Shown: piece after piece, positions 1 to 7,132 of the stretch
Layout of the letters: the number at the start of each line of letters is the position of its first letter
How positions within the stretch are numbered: position 1 is the first letter of the stretch
Assembly (NCBI GenBank): GCA_002419145.1
Contig: DIFN01000058.1
Span: 5,961 to 46,774 of the forward strand
Direction: 5' to 3'
DNA: 40,814 bases
Source of the DNA: Mageeibacillus sp. UBA5747
Lineage (GTDB): Bacteria; Bacillota; Clostridia; Saccharofermentanales; UBA5734
Notes under the pieces: generated by a model
Told to the model about the DNA's origin: nothing
The model's database searches: none
What the model saw: the letters and a program-made list of their open reading frames with translations, nothing else
Program-made: the position numbers and the translations under genes

Positions 1-1
1 T

Positions 2-415
2 ACACCAACTTTTAGGACTTGACTAGTATTCAATGCGCCCGTGCGCTACAATGGGCGTAGCATGGATTTTATCAAGGCGATCGGCCGCGAAAAAGGCGAT
101 TTCCGCTGGTGTCTGGTCTGTCCGGAGACGGCTGCCGGCTTGGGCGTGCCGCTCGATCCGATCCACCTATCTGGGGCGGGTGGCCGCTCCATCTGAAATG
201 GCGCGGGTAAGATCATCAGCCGCAATGGTCTGGATGTCACCGAGGTCATGCTTGCGGCTGCCCGGGAAAGTCTTGCCACGTTGCGCCGGGCCGGGGCGAA
301 GGTTTTCATCTACATGGATGGCAGTCCTTCCTGTGGTGTCTACCGGACGACGCTGCGCATGCAAAGCATGAAAAAATACAAATTGGAGGACACGTCTCAT
401 GACAACCAAGAGTAA
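2..415 (+). pseudogene. DUF523/TudS-like protein remnant with two in-frame TGA codons
   Basis: One reading frame (frame of base 2) carries recognisable DUF523-type motifs: APVRYNG near 35-55, a CPE motif (residues LVCPETAAGLGVP) near 113-150, a GLDVTE stretch near 230, and GSPSCGVYRTTL near 320-355. The family is linked to 2-thiouracil desulfurase TudS, which uses cysteines to bind an Fe-S cluster. The frame is broken by TGA at 20-22, where the family has the N-terminal Cys, and by TGA at 198-200, where a Trp would fit. The C-terminus is also short: after the PSCG motif it runs only about 26 residues to TAA at 413-415. Those last codons contain the ribosome-binding site and start of the next gene. 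I infer a decayed gene. The 5' end lies outside the window. The family assignment is from memory of motifs, so moderate certainty. Confidence 0.6.
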
Positions 416-737
416 AAAAAAGGTCCTGATCGTCGGTGCCGGTGTCAGTGGCCTGGCCAGCGCGATCCGCCTGCAGCAGCAAGGATTTTCCGTCGAGATT
501 TTCGAGAAGAATGAACGGGCCGGTGGTCGCATGGGCGTGGTCGAGTTCGATGGCTTCCAGTTCGATCTTGGCCCGACGATCCTGATGATGCCACAGATGT
601 ATCGTGATGTGTTCGAATTCTGTGGCAGGAATCCGGATGACTATTTCCAGATGACCCAGATCGATCCGATCTACAAGATCTATTTTCCCGATGGCTCTGC
701 CCATGTGGCCTTCCGAACTGACCCGCCTGACATCTGA
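399..737 (+). CDS. crtI: Carotenoid desaturase (CrtI/CrtN family), N-terminal part, frameshifted
   Basis: This is the N-terminal third of a phytoene or diapophytoene desaturase, an FAD-dependent enzyme that introduces conjugated double bonds into the colourless carotenoid precursor at the membrane. The dinucleotide-binding motif VLIVGAGVSGLASAIRLQQQ is near residues 9-28. It is followed by the usual E-x-x-x-x-GGR segment (EKNERAGGRMG) and DLGPT. The start ATG has a GGAGG site about 9 bases upstream. The frame ends at TGA 735-737 in the middle of the protein. The protein continues without loss of similarity in the +1 frame (next entry), so this is one gene broken by a single-base indel. The most likely point is the CCC run at 722-724, where removing one C restores a plausible family sequence. 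It could be a true mutation or a sequencing/assembly error. Confidence 0.85.
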   Translation: MTTKSKKKVLIVGAGVSGLASAIRLQQQGFSVEIFEKNERAGGRMGVVEFDGFQFDLGPTILMMPQMYRDVFEFCGRNPDDYFQMTQIDPIYKIYFPDGSAHVAFRTDPPDI

Positions 738-1911
738 GCTCGAGTCAATCAGCGAAAAAGACGCCCAGGGATATCTGCACTATCTCGGCGATACCTATGA
801 ACGCTACCTGATTGCCAAAGATCATTTTATCAGCAAGGGATTCAGGACGTGGTCAGATCTGATCAACCCGACCACACTCTCGGCCGGTCTCAAACTCAAG
901 ACCTTCAACAACGCCTACGCCATGATTTCCGAGTATGTTGACAGCGAGAAACTGCGTGAGCTTTTAAGTTTTCAGACTCTGTACATCGGGGTTTCACCCT
1001 ACAATGGCCCTTCGATCTACACGATTATCCCGATGATCGAGCTGATCTATGGGGTCTGGTTCATCAAGGGCGGCATGCGCGGCTATGTCACGGCCCTCGA
1101 GCGTTTGTTCACCGAACTTGGCGGGGTCATCCACCTCCAAGCGCCAGTGGAAAAGATCGCCCTGGAGGGGCGCAAGGCCACAGGTCTTGTCGTCAACGGT
1201 CAGCTTCAGCCAGCAGACATCGTTCTCTCCACAGCGGATTTCCCCTACGCCATGAAACATCTCCTGCCGACTGATTTCCGCCAGGGCCGCTACCGTCCGT
1301 CCCAGGTGGGAAAATACGAGTATGCCTGCTCGTGCTTCATGCAGTACATAGCCCTCGACAGCCGCGATTTTCCCGGACTCAATGTCCACAACCTGGCTTT
1401 TGCCGAGGACTTCTCCGGTAACATCGCCGATATTTTCGATGGCCGTTTCCCGTCAGATCCTTCGGTGTACGTCTATGCCCCGGCGTTGCTCGATGAAAGC
1501 CTGGCTCCACAAGGCCAGCTGGGCCTCTATGTCCTGACGCCCGTGCCCAACCTCAAGGATGGCCCGGCGATCGACTGGAAAGATGAAAAGGCCATCGCAT
1601 CTTACCGCGCCAAAGCTTATGAAAAGATCCGCCGCATCCTGCCACTCCGGGATTTTGAACAGCACATCATCCGGGAGAAAGTCTACACCCCACTCGATTT
1701 TGAAATGGATTTCAATGCATTTTTCGGCGCGACCTTTGGCCTGCGGCCGACCCTGTTGCAGTCCAACTCGTTCCGGCCCCAGCCCAAGGCGATCCGTTAC
1801 GACAACCTCTATTTTGCCGGTAGCAGCAATCATCCTGGAGCGGGTGTCCCGATCGTCCTGATGTCCGCTCAGATTGCCGCGCAGGAGGTCCTGCGCGACC
1901 AGCAGCCATGA
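691..1911 (+). CDS. crtI: Carotenoid desaturase (CrtI/CrtN family), C-terminal part after frameshift
   Basis: This is the continuation of the desaturase started at 399. Real homology begins around 716-737; the nominal ATG at 691 is only the first in-frame start. The segment carries the middle substrate-binding region and the C-terminal FAD-binding signature NLYFAGSSNHPGAGVPIVLM (about 1807-1866), which is diagnostic for CrtI/CrtN-type desaturases. Joined, the two parts give about 500 residues, the normal family length, so nothing else is missing. The stop (TGA 1909-1911) overlaps the start of the synthase gene in an ATGA junction, indicating translational coupling. Whether the enzyme acts on C40 phytoene or C30 dehydrosqualene cannot be read from the sequence. 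The C30 type is common in Bacillota. Confidence 0.85.
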   Translation: MALPMWPSELTRLTSELESISEKDAQGYLHYLGDTYERYLIAKDHFISKGFRTWSDLINPTTLSAGLKLKTFNNAYAMISEYVDSEKLRELLSFQTLYIGVSPYNGPSIYTIIPMIELIYGVWFIKGGMRGYVTALERLFTELGGVIHLQAPVEKIALEGRKATGLVVNGQLQPADIVLSTADFPYAMKHLLPTDFRQGRYRPSQVGKYEYACSCFMQYIALDSRDFPGLNVHNLAFAEDFSGNIADIFDGRFPSDPSVYVYAPALLDESLAPQGQLGLYVLTPVPNLKDGPAIDWKDEKAIASYRAKAYEKIRRILPLRDFEQHIIREKVYTPLDFEMDFNAFFGATFGLRPTLLQSNSFRPQPKAIRYDNLYFAGSSNHPGAGVPIVLMSAQIAAQEVLRDQQP

Positions 1912-2795
1912 TGGCAGAGGCGCACGTCCCAGCCGAATTGCTCCCGGATGTCGCCTGGTGCGAGGCGATCATCCGCCGCCACTCCGGCAGCTTCTATCGC
2001 TCGTTTAAGCACCTGCCTCCCGGGCGCGCTGCGGCTGTTTTTGCAGTCTACGCCTTCTGCCGTCTGGCTGACGACAGCATCGATGTCGACCATGATCCGG
2101 CACAGTTAGATCGGCTGGCGACCCAGCTGCAGGAATTTGCCGCCGGCAAGACCCCGGATGAACCGCTCTGGCGCTTGTTACGCTGGGCATTTACAACGTA
2201 TGGCCTGGAGCTGGAGCCTTTCTTTGAAATGATCGAAGGCCAGCGCCAGGACATCACCTTTGCCCAGCCCGAAACGAACCAGGATTTGTGGGACTATTGT
2301 TATCTGGTGGCGGGAACCGTTGGCCTGATGATCTTGCCCTTGCTGGCTCACCCAATCACGACTAGCCATCGCCAGCTGGCTATTGACCTGGGACAGGCGA
2401 TGCAGATGACCAATATCCTCCGCGATCTGAGTGCGGATTACCGCCAGGGTCGGATTTATCTGCCCGCGCGCGAACTGGCCAAACGGGGAATCCAACTGGA
2501 TGATCTGGGTCGTGAAAACCCCACACCAGCCCTAAAAAGCTATTGGCTCGAGCTGGCCCGTGACGCCCTGCAGCGATATGAGGGAGTGCGGCGAAATCTT
2601 GTATCGTTTGACACCAAAGCACGGTTGCCTGTTCTTCTGGCTTTGCTGTACTATAGTCATATTACTTTACTTGGAATTAAAAATCCGGATGTCATCCTGG
2701 CTCGCCGTCTGGTGGTTCCGGACTCGGTCAAATACTGGCTCTACCTGAAAGCACGCTGGCACGTCTGGACTTTGAGAATCCGCAGAGAGGTGTAA
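1908..2795 (+). CDS. crtB: Phytoene/dehydrosqualene synthase (CrtB/CrtM family)
   Basis: This squalene/phytoene-synthase-family enzyme condenses two prenyl diphosphates head to head (GGPP to phytoene or FPP to dehydrosqualene), the committed step of carotenoid synthesis. Both Mg-diphosphate-binding aspartate motifs are visible: DDSID at residues 55-59 and D173-L-S-A-D177 within NILRDLSADYRQGRIYLP. The length of 295 residues is standard. The start overlaps the desaturase stop (ATGA). A second ATG three bases later is equally possible, since no strong ribosome-binding site precedes either, so coupling from the upstream gene is likely. That makes the upstream frameshift relevant: ribosomes terminating early at 737 would not reach this junction. 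C30 versus C40 specificity is not decidable by eye, so the symbol denotes the family. Confidence 0.9.
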   Translation: MMAEAHVPAELLPDVAWCEAIIRRHSGSFYRSFKHLPPGRAAAVFAVYAFCRLADDSIDVDHDPAQLDRLATQLQEFAAGKTPDEPLWRLLRWAFTTYGLELEPFFEMIEGQRQDITFAQPETNQDLWDYCYLVAGTVGLMILPLLAHPITTSHRQLAIDLGQAMQMTNILRDLSADYRQGRIYLPARELAKRGIQLDDLGRENPTPALKSYWLELARDALQRYEGVRRNLVSFDTKARLPVLLALLYYSHITLLGIKNPDVILARRLVVPDSVKYWLYLKARWHVWTLRIRREV

Positions 2796-2796
2796 C

Positions 2797-3441
2797 ATGC
2801 AAAACTGGATCGGCATCGCAGCTTCATTGGTCTATATTTTCACCGTGATCTTCCTGGCTCGTTTCATGACCCGCTTTGGAAAGGAGGCCAGCCGCAAAAC
2901 AGTTCATATTCTGGTCTGCAACTGGTGGTTTCTGGCCATGTATTTTTTTGCCCAGCCCCTGTGGGCGGCCATCGTCCCGGCCATGTTCGTTGCGATCAAT
3001 TACTTGTCCTACCGCTACCAGATTTTCCAGGTCATGGAGCGAGGCGAAGGGAAGGGGGACCTGGGCACCGTCTATTATGCAATCTCCCTTCTGATCCTCT
3101 CTCTCCTGACCTTTGGTGCCGGCAAAAACCCCTTGGTCGGAGCAGCGGGGATCCTGATCATGGGGTATGGCGATGGCCTGGCAGCGGTGATCGGCAAAGC
3201 CTTTCCCTGGGGTTCCTACCACGTGTTCGGCTCCAGTAAAAGCCTGACTGGCAACCTGACCATGTTCGTCGTTTCTTTTGCCGTCCTGGCTTTGCTGATC
3301 ACATGGCAGGGCTCAGCCTCGGTCTTTCCGGCAGCCCTGGGCCTGGCTTTGCTAGCGACGCTGGTAGAAACCATGACACCATTAGGCTTGGATAACCTGA
3401 CGGTTCCGCTGGTCAGTGCTCTGGCATATGGGATGGGATAA
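2797..3441 (+). CDS. Phytol/dolichol kinase-like membrane protein (VTE5 family)
   Basis: This is a polytopic membrane protein of 214 residues belonging by motif to the phytol kinase/dolichol kinase/diacylglycerol kinase (VTE5/SEC59/DGK1) family. Those enzymes phosphorylate long-chain or isoprenoid alcohols with CTP or another NTP. Visible family marks are the early RKTVHI motif (residues about 33-38), the GYGDGLAAVIGK segment (about 127-138), and the following S-K-S-L-T-G-N stretch that pairs with it in the active site. About six hydrophobic segments cover the rest. The start is supported by AGAGGTG just upstream and lies one base after the synthase stop. Its neighbours (carotenoid synthase, then a VTE6-like protein) suggest the substrate is a prenyl alcohol such as farnesol or geranylgeraniol rather than diacylglycerol. 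That is inference. Confidence 0.8.
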   Translation: MQNWIGIAASLVYIFTVIFLARFMTRFGKEASRKTVHILVCNWWFLAMYFFAQPLWAAIVPAMFVAINYLSYRYQIFQVMERGEGKGDLGTVYYAISLLILSLLTFGAGKNPLVGAAGILIMGYGDGLAAVIGKAFPWGSYHVFGSSKSLTGNLTMFVVSFAVLALLITWQGSASVFPAALGLALLATLVETMTPLGLDNLTVPLVSALAYGMG

Positions 3442-3445
3442 CCTG

Positions 3446-4312
3446 ATGTTGGATGCGCTCCTGGCCCTGATGGCTCCCTATGAAACTGAACTCAAAATTG
3501 TGGCTGCAGGCACGATCCTTTTGGGCAGCGCGGTTGTGTCCTACCTGTCCTATCGCCGCCGCTGGCTGACCGGGCAGGCGGCACTGACAGCCTGCGGCCT
3601 TTCGGTCGGACTTTACTTGACTGGCGGACTGCGCCTGGTCGTTTTGCTTCTGACCTTTTTTATCGGATCGACATTGCTGACTCACTATCGCCAGAAAGAC
3701 AAAGACCAGATTGAGGCGGATGTGCATGAGAAAAAAGGGCCGCGCGACACGTTCCAAGTCATCGCTAATGGTGGCCCGGCTTTGCTGATGGGCATTCTGA
3801 CTGCCGCGACCGGCCAGACCGCCTTCCTGGTCGGCAGTGCGGCGGCACTGGCCGCCAGCAATGCGGATACGTGGGCTTCGGAACTGGGCGTCCTCAGCCG
3901 GCACCAGCCGGTCTTCATCTTGTCGCGGCGACCTGTGGCCAAAGGCCTTTCCGGAGGAGTCACTCGGTTGGGAACCCTGGCGGCTCTGTCCGGCGGCGTG
4001 TTCATTGCCCTGGTTTATGGTTTGCTGCACGGGGGGGATACGGCCAGTGGCCTGCCGTTGGTATCGGATATGGCCGTAATCGCCCTGGCCGGGCTGATCG
4101 GATCAACGGTGGATAGCGTTCTTGGTGAAACCGTGCAAGCCCGCTACGCCAGTGCCCGGCCGGGTCACCTGACTGAAAAAAGCTCGGAGCAAGGCAGGGC
4201 CAATTCACTCCAGCATGGGCTGAAATGGCTCAACAACGACTGGGTGAATCTGCTTAGCTCCACCATTGCCGCTCTGGCAGCTGCCGGCCTGATTGCGCTA
4301 TCCACATACTGA
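3446..4312 (+). CDS. DUF92 membrane protein, isoprenyl-phosphate kinase-like (VTE6 family)
   Basis: The protein matches the DUF92/TIGR00297 family: DTFQVIANGGPALLMG, then NADTWASELGVLS, LSGGVTRLGTLAA, GSTVDSVLGETVQ and the terminal WLNNDWVNLLSS stretch. All are conserved family blocks in an otherwise hydrophobic protein with about six to seven membrane segments. The characterised plant member VTE6 converts phytyl phosphate to phytyl diphosphate, the step after VTE5. A VTE5-like gene sits immediately upstream here. I chose ATG 3446. A GTG at 3416 would extend the protein by ten residues back into the upstream gene. Most bacterial DUF92 proteins have no assigned role, so the kinase function is inferred from the plant homologue and the pairing. 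Confidence 0.8.
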   Translation: MLDALLALMAPYETELKIVAAGTILLGSAVVSYLSYRRRWLTGQAALTACGLSVGLYLTGGLRLVVLLLTFFIGSTLLTHYRQKDKDQIEADVHEKKGPRDTFQVIANGGPALLMGILTAATGQTAFLVGSAAALAASNADTWASELGVLSRHQPVFILSRRPVAKGLSGGVTRLGTLAALSGGVFIALVYGLLHGGDTASGLPLVSDMAVIALAGLIGSTVDSVLGETVQARYASARPGHLTEKSSEQGRANSLQHGLKWLNNDWVNLLSSTIAALAAAGLIALSTY

Positions 4313-4344
4313 CATCTGGTTTCAATAGGAAGGATGGACAGACG

Positions 4345-5031
4345 ATGACAGATCTGACAGAAGATTTGTATGTCCAGTACAGTACCGCCCTGGCCAGGAT
4401 GGACAAACCTGTTTGTGTCCAACTGGTGCTTGCAGCCGTTTCGGGGGGTTCAATCGGACTCGAGGACTTGTACCAGGGTGTCTTGGCCAAGGCGCTCAAC
4501 GAACTCTCCGAATCGGAGCTGGGCCAGCCGGATGCGATCTGGCGCGAACATGTCCGCAGCGAAATCACCCGGACCGTGATCGAGTGCTGTTATCCGGCCG
4601 TTGTTGCCGCAGTGAACGCCCGTGAACAAGGGAAGCCAGCAGAGGATCGGATGGTTGGTGCCAAAAAACGGGTGATGATTGTCTTGCCATCTGAAGAATT
4701 CCACGAACTCGGTGCCCGCATGGGGGCGGACTTTTTCCAGCTGGCCGGATTTGAAACCTTGTTTGTCGGTGCCAATACACCAACCGAATCGATCCTGAAT
4801 GGGGTCGGCTATTTCCAGCCGGACTATGTCGATCTTCATGTTGTCAATTACTACAATTTGTTCAAAGCTAAGGATTTGCTCGGCCAGATCCGGCGCCAGT
4901 ACCCCAAGGTCCGCCTTTTGGCCAGCGGGGGTGCCTTTTCGGGGGAAACCGGCCAGCTGGAGCGATTTGGCCCCGTCTGCCTGGTCCGTTCGCTCGCTGA
5001 TATCGAAGCGTTGCTGGAGAAAACGTCATGA
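4345..5031 (+). CDS. Stand-alone cobalamin-binding protein, CarH/MetH-like
   Basis: This is a soluble 228-residue protein with two parts. The N-terminal helical region (about 1-92) contains W66 and the E68-H69 pair typical of the helical cap domain in B12 photoreceptors and corrinoid proteins. The C-terminal Rossmann-like B12-binding domain (about 107-226) carries E118-x-H120-x-x-G123, the ExHxxG form of the DxHxxG cobalt-ligating motif, and a late S-G-G-A-F segment near residues 194-198 that would contact the nucleotide tail. There is no MerR-type DNA-binding domain, unlike CarH, and no methyltransferase partner nearby. Its place inside a carotenoid gene string fits a light or B12 sensor acting through a protein partner. 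A corrinoid shuttle is the alternative. The stop overlaps the next start (ATGA), so it is co-translated with the permease. Confidence 0.85.
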   Translation: MTDLTEDLYVQYSTALARMDKPVCVQLVLAAVSGGSIGLEDLYQGVLAKALNELSESELGQPDAIWREHVRSEITRTVIECCYPAVVAAVNAREQGKPAEDRMVGAKKRVMIVLPSEEFHELGARMGADFFQLAGFETLFVGANTPTESILNGVGYFQPDYVDLHVVNYYNLFKAKDLLGQIRRQYPKVRLLASGGAFSGETGQLERFGPVCLVRSLADIEALLEKTS

Positions 5032-6194
5032 GACTTGCCTTTCAAATCGCGGTCCGTTTCCTGTCCTCCAGCAAAAGCCAGACCATTCTGATTGCCCTGG
5101 GTATCGCGATCGGCATTTCGGTTCAGATTTTCATCGGATCCCTGATCTCAGGCCTGCAGAAAAGCCTGGTCGACACCACCATTGGCAATGCGGCCCAGAT
5201 CTCGATTGTCTCTGACGCGGACAACCGCCTGATTGAGAAATATGAACCGATTGCAGATGCTGCGCGGCGGCGCGAACCCCGCCTGACAGCCATCTCGCCC
5301 GTACTCGATCAGCCCGGCCTGATCATCGATGGCGACCGGTCCAATTCGATCCTGATGCGTGGCTTTGATTTTACCCGTGCTGAGGAAGTCTATGAGTTTT
5401 CAGAACGGCTTCTGGTCGGACGGTTGCCCGAACGCGACTCCCATGCCGTGATTGGTGTGGATCTGGCCCGGGAACTGGGCGTCCAGCCGGGGGACTCGAT
5501 CGAAGTGACCGTACTGGGCAACATCAGGAAATCCTTTACCGTGGTGGGCATTTTTGACCTCGAGGTCCAGAGTGTTAACAAATCCTGGTTTCTGGTCAAT
5601 CTCGAGGCGGTCCAGGATTTATTTGCCACGGGGGATGCTGTGACCGCCATTGAAATCCAGATTGGCCCAGACGAAGTATTTGAGGCTGATCTTATAGCGG
5701 AAAAGCTAAAACCCATCCTCAAGAGTCCAGATTTGGAACTGACCAACTGGAAAGTCCAGAATGCCTCGCTGCTGTCGGGCCTCAGTGGCCAGAGTGTGTC
5801 GAGCTACATGATCCAGTTTTTTGTCGTGGTTTCAGTTGTACTGGGCATTGCCAGCGTGCTGGCCATTTCGGTCCTGCAGAAATCGAAGCAGATTGGAATC
5901 CTCAAGGCCATGGGCATCAAGACCCGCCAGGCGAGCCTGATTTTCCTGTTCCAAGGCCTGATTCTAGGCCTGATTGGCGGAACCCTGGGTTTGGTCATTG
6001 GTCTTGGCCTGACCTACAGCTTTACCATTTTCGCAGTTGGTCCTGACGGCTCGCCGGTGGTTCCTCTGTTCATCGACCGCAATTTCCTGTTCCTGTCGTT
6101 TGGCTTGGCTGTGGTTGCTTCGACCCTGGCCGCCTTGGTACCAGCCAGGAAATCCGCCAGGCTAGATCCGATCGAGGTTATCCGCAATGGTTGA
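5028..6194 (+). CDS. ABC transporter permease, FtsX/LolE/MacB type
   Basis: This 388-residue membrane protein has the classic MacB/LolE architecture. An N-terminal membrane helix (about 15-40, with LIALGIAIGISVQIFIGSLI) is followed by a large external core domain (about 45-250). Three C-terminal membrane helices of the FtsX domain then begin near residue 265 (MIQFFVVVSVVLGIASVLAI). The final PARKSARLDPIEVIRNG is typical of the family's last helix and coupling tail. Such permeases pair with a dedicated ATPase to move lipids, lipoproteins, peptides or drugs by a mechanotransmission mechanism. The ATPase gene follows with an 8-base overlap, and the start overlaps the cobalamin protein stop. Its substrate is unknown. 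In a carotenoid gene string, an isoprenoid lipid is a reasonable guess only. Confidence 0.88.
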   Translation: MRLAFQIAVRFLSSSKSQTILIALGIAIGISVQIFIGSLISGLQKSLVDTTIGNAAQISIVSDADNRLIEKYEPIADAARRREPRLTAISPVLDQPGLIIDGDRSNSILMRGFDFTRAEEVYEFSERLLVGRLPERDSHAVIGVDLARELGVQPGDSIEVTVLGNIRKSFTVVGIFDLEVQSVNKSWFLVNLEAVQDLFATGDAVTAIEIQIGPDEVFEADLIAEKLKPILKSPDLELTNWKVQNASLLSGLSGQSVSSYMIQFFVVVSVVLGIASVLAISVLQKSKQIGILKAMGIKTRQASLIFLFQGLILGLIGGTLGLVIGLGLTYSFTIFAVGPDGSPVVPLFIDRNFLFLSFGLAVVASTLAALVPARKSARLDPIEVIRNG

Positions 6195-6933
6195 AATGAC
6201 AGGAAAGAACATGACACTGCACCAAACGAACCTTGCCACGGCCCCGGAAATCGTCCTTGCCCTGGACAAAATCAACAAAACCTACGGTGGCAGTGTGCCG
6301 ACCCAGGTTTTGTTTGATATTGACCTGATGTTTGCGGCCGCGACGTTCAATGGCATCATCGGCCAGTCCGGCAGTGGCAAATCGACCCTGATGAACATTA
6401 TGGGCACCCTGGATCGGCCGACTTCGGGTACGGTCCAGATCACTGGCCGGCGCACCGACCAGCTCAAGCCTGATCAGCTGGCAGAAGTGCGCAATCAAAC
6501 CATCGGCTTCATTTTTCAGTTCCATTATCTGCTGCCGGAATTCACAGCCTTGGAGAATGTCCTGATGCCCCACCTGATCAAATATGGTTCTGCCAGCAAG
6601 GCCATTCGAGACCGGGCCTCCGAGCTGCTGGACCTGGTGGGCTTGTCCGGCGTCAAGAACAACCTGGCGACCCGGATGTCCGGTGGCCAGCAGCAGCGGA
6701 CAGCCATTGCCCGGGCTTTGATCATGAATCCCAAGATCATCCTGGCAGATGAGCCCACCGGTAACCTGGATTCGGACTCGACAGAAACCGTTTATGACAT
6801 CATGCGCGAGATCAACCGGACCTTCCACACGACCTTTATCATCATCACCCACGACCGCCATATAGCTGAAAAAACCGACCGCATCATCGAAATCAAGGAT
6901 GGCCGGATCAGTCTCGATCTCGACCGGCGTTGA
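6187..6933 (+). CDS. ABC transporter ATP-binding protein, LolD/MacB type
   Basis: This 248-residue nucleotide-binding subunit partners the permease just upstream. All motifs are intact: Walker A GQSGSGKST (59-67), Q-loop Q111, signature MSGGQQQR (164-171), Walker B with catalytic Glu IILADEPTG (184-192) and H-loop His222. Its sequence is of the LolD/MacB/FtsE type. The start at 6187 has GAGGT about 8 bases upstream and overlaps the permease end. ATG 6211, preceded by AGGAAAG at only 3 bases, is a possible shorter start that loses nothing essential. It appears to be the last gene of the carotenoid-linked unit, since a well-formed promoter begins about 110 bases downstream. I see no strong terminator after it, only a weak GC-rich inverted repeat near 6950-6976. 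Confidence 0.9.
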   Translation: MVEMTGKNMTLHQTNLATAPEIVLALDKINKTYGGSVPTQVLFDIDLMFAAATFNGIIGQSGSGKSTLMNIMGTLDRPTSGTVQITGRRTDQLKPDQLAEVRNQTIGFIFQFHYLLPEFTALENVLMPHLIKYGSASKAIRDRASELLDLVGLSGVKNNLATRMSGGQQQRTAIARALIMNPKIILADEPTGNLDSDSTETVYDIMREINRTFHTTFIIITHDRHIAEKTDRIIEIKDGRISLDLDRR

Positions 6934-7040
6934 TGATTGATGTCGAAGGGCCGGCAGGCACAACGCTGCGCAGCCGGGGTGTCCAGAAAAAGCATGAAAA
7001 GGTGATGCAAGAATACAGAAATATTCATGCATTCTGCCAT

Positions 7041-7069
7041 TTGTCAAATGGTCAGATTTCGTTTACAAT
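7041..7069 (+). promoter_or_regulatory. Promoter of xpt, with palindrome over the -35 box
   Basis: TTGTCA at 7041-7046 and TACAAT at 7064-7069 are separated by exactly 17 bases, a strong sigma-A-type match. The predicted transcript starts near 7076, leaving a leader of about 57 bases. A near-perfect palindrome, CCATTTG-T-CAAATGG (7037-7051), covers the -35 box and is a good repressor-operator candidate. A second inverted repeat, GAATA-N6-TATTC, lies just upstream (7011-7026). Confidence 0.75.
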
Positions 7070-7094
7070 TTCTCCATCCTGCCTGTCATGGTAA

Positions 7095-7114
7095 CAGCAG
7101 CTGAACGTCTGCTG
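7095..7114 (+). promoter_or_regulatory. Leader hairpin upstream of xpt
   Basis: CAGCAG (7095-7100) and CTGCTG (7109-7114) form a six-pair stem with an eight-base loop. It lies five bases before the GGTGAGG ribosome-binding site (7119-7125) of xpt. It could modulate translation. It does not have the conserved core of a purine riboswitch, and no T-run follows it. Confidence 0.35.
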
Positions 7115-7132
7115 GTCTGGTGAGGTTCATTG

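Noticed and set aside
20..200. UGA recoding (selenocysteine or tryptophan) in the DUF523-like frame
   Set aside because: One UGA falls at a Cys and the other at a Trp position, which no single recoding explains. UGA is an ordinary stop for many genes here, and the frame is also truncated at its 3' end.
716..737. Programmed ribosomal frameshifting in the carotenoid desaturase
   Set aside because: There is no slippery heptamer, no upstream SD-like stimulator and no following pseudoknot that I can see, and the family is not known to use frameshifting.
4298..4306. DnaA box (CTATCCACA)
   Set aside because: It is a single copy with one mismatch, inside a coding region, with no cluster around it.
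6934..7132. Guanine riboswitch upstream of xpt
   Set aside because: The conserved core bases and P1-P2-P3 layout are absent, and the promoter leaves a leader of only about 57 bases.
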